A DNA stretch of 64,000 bases from Cellvibrionales bacterium UBA4451 (GTDB lineage Bacteria > Pseudomonadota > Gammaproteobacteria > Pseudomonadales > Porticoccaceae), in NCBI GenBank assembly GCA_002390285.1, contig DGPB01000011.1, forward strand, positions 121,440 to 185,439, given 5' to 3'. Position 1 is the stretch's first letter; the number at the start of each line of letters is the position of its first letter. Below are positions 61,173-64,000 of this stretch, piece after piece. Below the pieces are notes generated by a model. The model saw only the letters and a list, made by a program, of their open reading frames with translations, made no database searches and was not told the origin of the DNA. Both the position numbers and the translations under genes were made by a program.

Positions 61173-61312
61173 ACGCCACTCACAGCCACCGCTTTCTGGA
61201 CTATGTTTAGCACCACGCGCTACACTATGAATGTTTTTACAGGCCATTACTGTTACCAACATATTTCCGCTAAAATACCGGCTGCTCAAACAACCTCTAG
61301 TTGCTGAATCCA

Positions 61313-62977
61313 ATGGCCCAATACGTTTACACCATGAACCGCGTGGGGAAAGTTGTCCCACCCAAACGCGAAATTCTTAAAGACATTTCATTGTCTTTTT
61401 TCCCCGGCGCAAAAATCGGCGTTCTCGGCCTCAATGGTGCGGGTAAATCCACACTACTGAAAATCATGGCGGGCCTCGACACCGATATTCAGGGCGAAGC
61501 TCGCCCCATGCCTGGCATCAAAGTGGGCTATTTGCCACAGGAACCCCAGCTTGACCCTGAAAAAGATGTGCGCGGCAACGTGGAAGATGGCGTCCGCGAG
61601 GCAGTAGACGCTCTGAAAGAACTGGATCAGGTCTACGCTGACTATGCAGAACCTGATGCGGACTTTGATAAATTAGCCAAGCGTCAAGGACAACTGGAAA
61701 ACATTATTGAGACGTGGGATGCCCATAACCTCAACCACACACTGGAAGTAGCTGCAGACGCCTTGCGCCTTCCACCCTGGGATGCAGATGTCACCAAGCT
61801 GTCTGGTGGCGAAAAACGCCGGGTAGCACTCTGCCGCCTACTGCTATCCAAGCCCGATATGATTTTGCTGGATGAGCCCACCAACCACTTGGACGCTGAA
61901 TCGGTATATTGGCTGGAAAAATTCCTCGAAGAATTCTCCGGCACCGTGGTGGCAGTGACTCACGATCGCTACTTCCTCGACAATGTGGCCGGATGGATTT
62001 TAGAGCTGGACCGGGGACACGGCATTCCCTACGAAGGCAACTACACCAACTGGCTAGAAACCAAAGAACAGCGCCTTAATATTGAGCAGAAGCAAGAAGA
62101 TGCTCGCCTGAAAACCATCAGGCACGAACTCGAATGGGTGCGCCAGAACCCCAAAGGACGTCATGCTAAAAACAAAGCGCGTCTGGCACGGTTTGATGAG
62201 ATGAACTCTCAAGACTTCCAAAGCCGCAATGAAACCAATGAGATCTATATCCCACCCGGCCCACGGCTAGGTGACAAAGTCATTGAGTTTGATAATGTCA
62301 GTAAAAGTTTTGGTGACGAACTGCTGGTAGACAACCTGTCCTTCAGCATTCCCAAAGGCGCCATCGTCGGTATTGTGGGTGGTAACGGTGCCGGTAAATC
62401 CACCTTATTCAAAATGATTTCAGGCGCAGAGCAACCCGACAGCGGCACCATCACCATCGGCGAAACCGTCAACTTGGCCTTTGTAGAACAAAGTAGAGAA
62501 AGCCTGGACGACAGTAAAACCGTCTGGGAATCAGTCTCTGACGGGCAAGACAACCTCCAAATTGGTAATTATCAGGTCTCTTCTCGCGCCTTTGTAGGCC
62601 GCTTCAATTTCAAAGGCAGCGACCAGCAAAAACGTGTGGGAGAATTATCCGGCGGTGAGCGTGGCCGTTTACATCTGGCCAACACCCTCAAACAAGGCGC
62701 CAATGTACTGTTACTGGATGAGCCGTCAAACGATCTGGATATTGAAACCCTACGCGCCCTGGAAGAAGCTATTCAAACCTTCCCCGGCTGCGTGATGGTG
62801 ATCTCCCACGATCGCTGGTTCCTGGATAGGGTTGCCACTCATATTCTTGCTTACGAAGGCGACAGCGAAGTGGTGTTATTCGAAGGCGACTACACCGAAT
62901 ACCACGAAGACTTTATTAAGAGAAAAGGCCAAGATGCTCAACCTAAACGGGTGAAGTACAAACGGTTGAAGCATTGA
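61313..62977 (+). CDS. ettA: energy-dependent translational throttle protein EttA
   Basis: An ABC-F ATPase that binds the ribosomal E site and restrains the first peptide bond when ATP/ADP is low. It has two nucleotide-binding domains: LGLNGAGKST with LSGGEKRRVALCRLLL and LLDEPTNHLDAES in the first, and VGGNGAGKST with LSGGERGRLHLANTLK and LLDEPSNDLDIETL in the second. An arm insertion and the P-site tRNA linker (about 240-320) lie between. ATG 61313 (MAQYVYTMNRVGKVVPPKR) is the canonical start. No membrane segments are present. Confidence 0.97.
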   Translation: MAQYVYTMNRVGKVVPPKREILKDISLSFFPGAKIGVLGLNGAGKSTLLKIMAGLDTDIQGEARPMPGIKVGYLPQEPQLDPEKDVRGNVEDGVREAVDALKELDQVYADYAEPDADFDKLAKRQGQLENIIETWDAHNLNHTLEVAADALRLPPWDADVTKLSGGEKRRVALCRLLLSKPDMILLDEPTNHLDAESVYWLEKFLEEFSGTVVAVTHDRYFLDNVAGWILELDRGHGIPYEGNYTNWLETKEQRLNIEQKQEDARLKTIRHELEWVRQNPKGRHAKNKARLARFDEMNSQDFQSRNETNEIYIPPGPRLGDKVIEFDNVSKSFGDELLVDNLSFSIPKGAIVGIVGGNGAGKSTLFKMISGAEQPDSGTITIGETVNLAFVEQSRESLDDSKTVWESVSDGQDNLQIGNYQVSSRAFVGRFNFKGSDQQKRVGELSGGERGRLHLANTLKQGANVLLLDEPSNDLDIETLRALEEAIQTFPGCVMVISHDRWFLDRVATHILAYEGDSEVVLFEGDYTEYHEDFIKRKGQDAQPKRVKYKRLKH

Positions 62978-63039
62978 TGTGAGAAAAGGACTTAATCACG
63001 CGTGCTCCTTTTACTGCCAATTATTCCTCTTCAAAAACT

Positions 63040-63070
63040 AAAAAGGCCGCCTAGCAAGGCGGCCTTTTTA
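63040..63070. terminator. bidirectional terminator between ettA and the HA-repeat gene
   Basis: AAAAGGCCGCCT (63041-63052), an AGCA loop and the exact complement 63057-63068 form a perfect 12-bp stem with A and T runs on both sides. It sits between two convergent genes and can serve both. Confidence 0.9.
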
Positions 63071-63090
63071 TAACGTCAAAACCCTACATT

Positions 63091-63789
63091 CTATTTTTTT
63101 TTGGGAATATGCAAGGTAAGCGCTGAGCCATCCGAGGCCGCCCAAGCAAACCCTAGAGCATCCAGTTTCAGCATTTTATCCAAAGGAAGATAATTATAAA
63201 GTAAATCAGAGCGCTGCTTTATCACCCAAGAACCGAGCTCTAACTCATCTTCTGTTACATACTCATCAGGCACTAAACAATCGCCATTTTCTTCTTTATA
63301 GGCCTCAAGGGCTGAAAACGCTCTACTCCACGCATATTCCATAAGATCCCATACATAATCTAATGTACATAGTCGTTGATACTTTTCTCTAGGGTAATTG
63401 CCCTCTGTGAGGCGCTGCGCTCTTGCCCACTCTCCAAGCTCGTAGTGTTCACCTGGAGTTGTATAATTTTCGGGCGGCAAGCTATGACCATGCTTTGCCC
63501 TGAAGGCTTGCAGCTCAGCAAACCCCTTTTCCCAATGCGGCTCACGCGGCTCCCACACAAATTCCAGAGCGTCGAGGCGCTGAATCTGGTCTTCTGAAAG
63601 GAGGCCATCAACTAAATCATTGCGCAGCCTAAGCAACCAAAACCCCAGAGCAAAGCCATCATAGGTAATCTGAAACTGAGGAACTAAACAATTACCCTTC
63701 TCTGCTTTGTAAGCGGCCAGGTGCGCATAGGCGTCATCCCAGGGAGTTTCGGTAGTCTCTTGTAGTCTTGCCTTAAGATCTTTATACAT
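63091..63789 (-). CDS. protein of three helicase-associated (HA) repeats
   Basis: A 232-residue soluble protein built almost entirely from three imperfect repeats, W17-W79, W86-W147 and W154-W216. Each follows the pattern W..(G/A)(F/Y)..L.A(Y/F)....G.(C/S)L.P, then LG.W....R, then (R/K)L..L.(F/Y).W. This is the helicase-associated (HA) domain, usually found C-terminal to SNF2/DEAD-like helicases and presumed to bind nucleic acid. Here there is no helicase domain in the gene or next to it within the window. The basic tail is HIPKKK. Function is unknown; the 211 bases from its start to the window end hold no other evident gene. Confidence 0.82.
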   Translation of the reverse strand: MYKDLKARLQETTETPWDDAYAHLAAYKAEKGNCLVPQFQITYDGFALGFWLLRLRNDLVDGLLSEDQIQRLDALEFVWEPREPHWEKGFAELQAFRAKHGHSLPPENYTTPGEHYELGEWARAQRLTEGNYPREKYQRLCTLDYVWDLMEYAWSRAFSALEAYKEENGDCLVPDEYVTEDELELGSWVIKQRSDLLYNYLPLDKMLKLDALGFAWAASDGSALTLHIPKKK

Positions 63790-64000
63790 AATTAAGCATC
63801 TTTGTAGTTTTCTCTCAACTCATGCGTATAGGCTAACTTAACTATAGCATCAAGTTCTGGAAGGGTAGTTAAAAGGTTCCCAATAGGCTCCCAATTTAAC
63901 AGATTATAATGCCCTTAACGATGGTTTTTTGATCAAATTCTTTCTGGAATCATATGAAAATTACTCAAATAATTTTCCGGGTGAAGTAAACAAAGAGGCT

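Noticed and set aside
1..64000. CRISPR arrays, insertion sequences, prophage, integrons and tRNA genes
   Set aside because: I looked for regular short repeats, transposase or integrase motifs and tRNA T-arm signatures and saw none; a tool-based scan could still find a diverged case.

Overview
The window is a compact, roughly 50% GC, almost wholly coding stretch of chromosome from a gammaproteobacterium. Gene order follows Pseudomonas closely in at least three separate blocks (family knowledge recalled from memory): rnpB/rsmI-lpoA-yraN-diaA-dolP-sspBA-petABC-rpsI-rplM-zapE-zapG-degS/algW-hisCDG-murA-ibaG-mlaC-yrbG-kdsDC-lptCAB-rpoN-hpf-ptsN-rapZ-npr; bipA-thiI-glnA-DUF4124-ntrBC-secB-grxC-gpmI-envC-ctpA-hisF; and ribA-pgpA-thiL-nusB-ribH-ribBA-ribE-ribD-nrdR-glyA. 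Standalone RibA beside a RibBA with a decayed second domain, short-form HisG, ZapG, the Npr/PtsN pair and IcmF fit a marine OMG/Cellvibrionales-like or Spongiibacteraceae-like lineage. I cannot name the species from sequence alone.

Layout. 1-1000: the 5' part of RNase P RNA runs off the left edge, followed by an orphan ParA ATPase. 1-5.4 kb: rsmI, divergent from lpoA-yraN-diaA-dolP (cell wall, replication timing, outer membrane). 5.4-13 kb, minus strand: thiolase, sspB, sspA, a cytochrome b/c1 fusion with Rieske protein, S9/L13, zapE. 13-20 kb: zapG and a DegS/AlgW protease, then hisC-hisD-hisG, murA, ibaG, mlaC. 20-30.4 kb, plus strand: antiporter, KDO and Lpt genes, sigma-54, nitrogen PTS, MgtE, DarP. 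30-35.5 kb: pip, tag, bipA, thiI. 35.5-40.8 kb: a complete nitrogen-control module in which glnA and ntrBC each have an NtrC-type palindrome and a -24/-12 promoter. 41-47 kb: secB, grxC, an inactive-looking rhodanese, gpmI, envC, ctpA, a DUF6316-like gene. 47-56.6 kb, minus strand: hisF, ribA, a retropepsin-like protease, then the riboflavin block and glyA. 56.7-61.2 kb: IcmF diverges from a GntR/FadR-type regulator with a perfect palindrome between them. The window ends with ettA and a protein made of three helicase-associated (HA) repeats.

Most of this is core machinery and I found no convincing new defence or mobile system. The most unusual signal is a perfect 33-bp repeat shared in frame between the 3' end of the DUF4124 gene (38029-38061) and the middle of icmF (59082-59114). 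Other points of interest are the petB-petC fusion, the Mla locus reduced to mlaC, the sigma-54/NtrC sites (possibly also before rpoN), the icmF operator, the orphan ParA and the HA-repeat protein.
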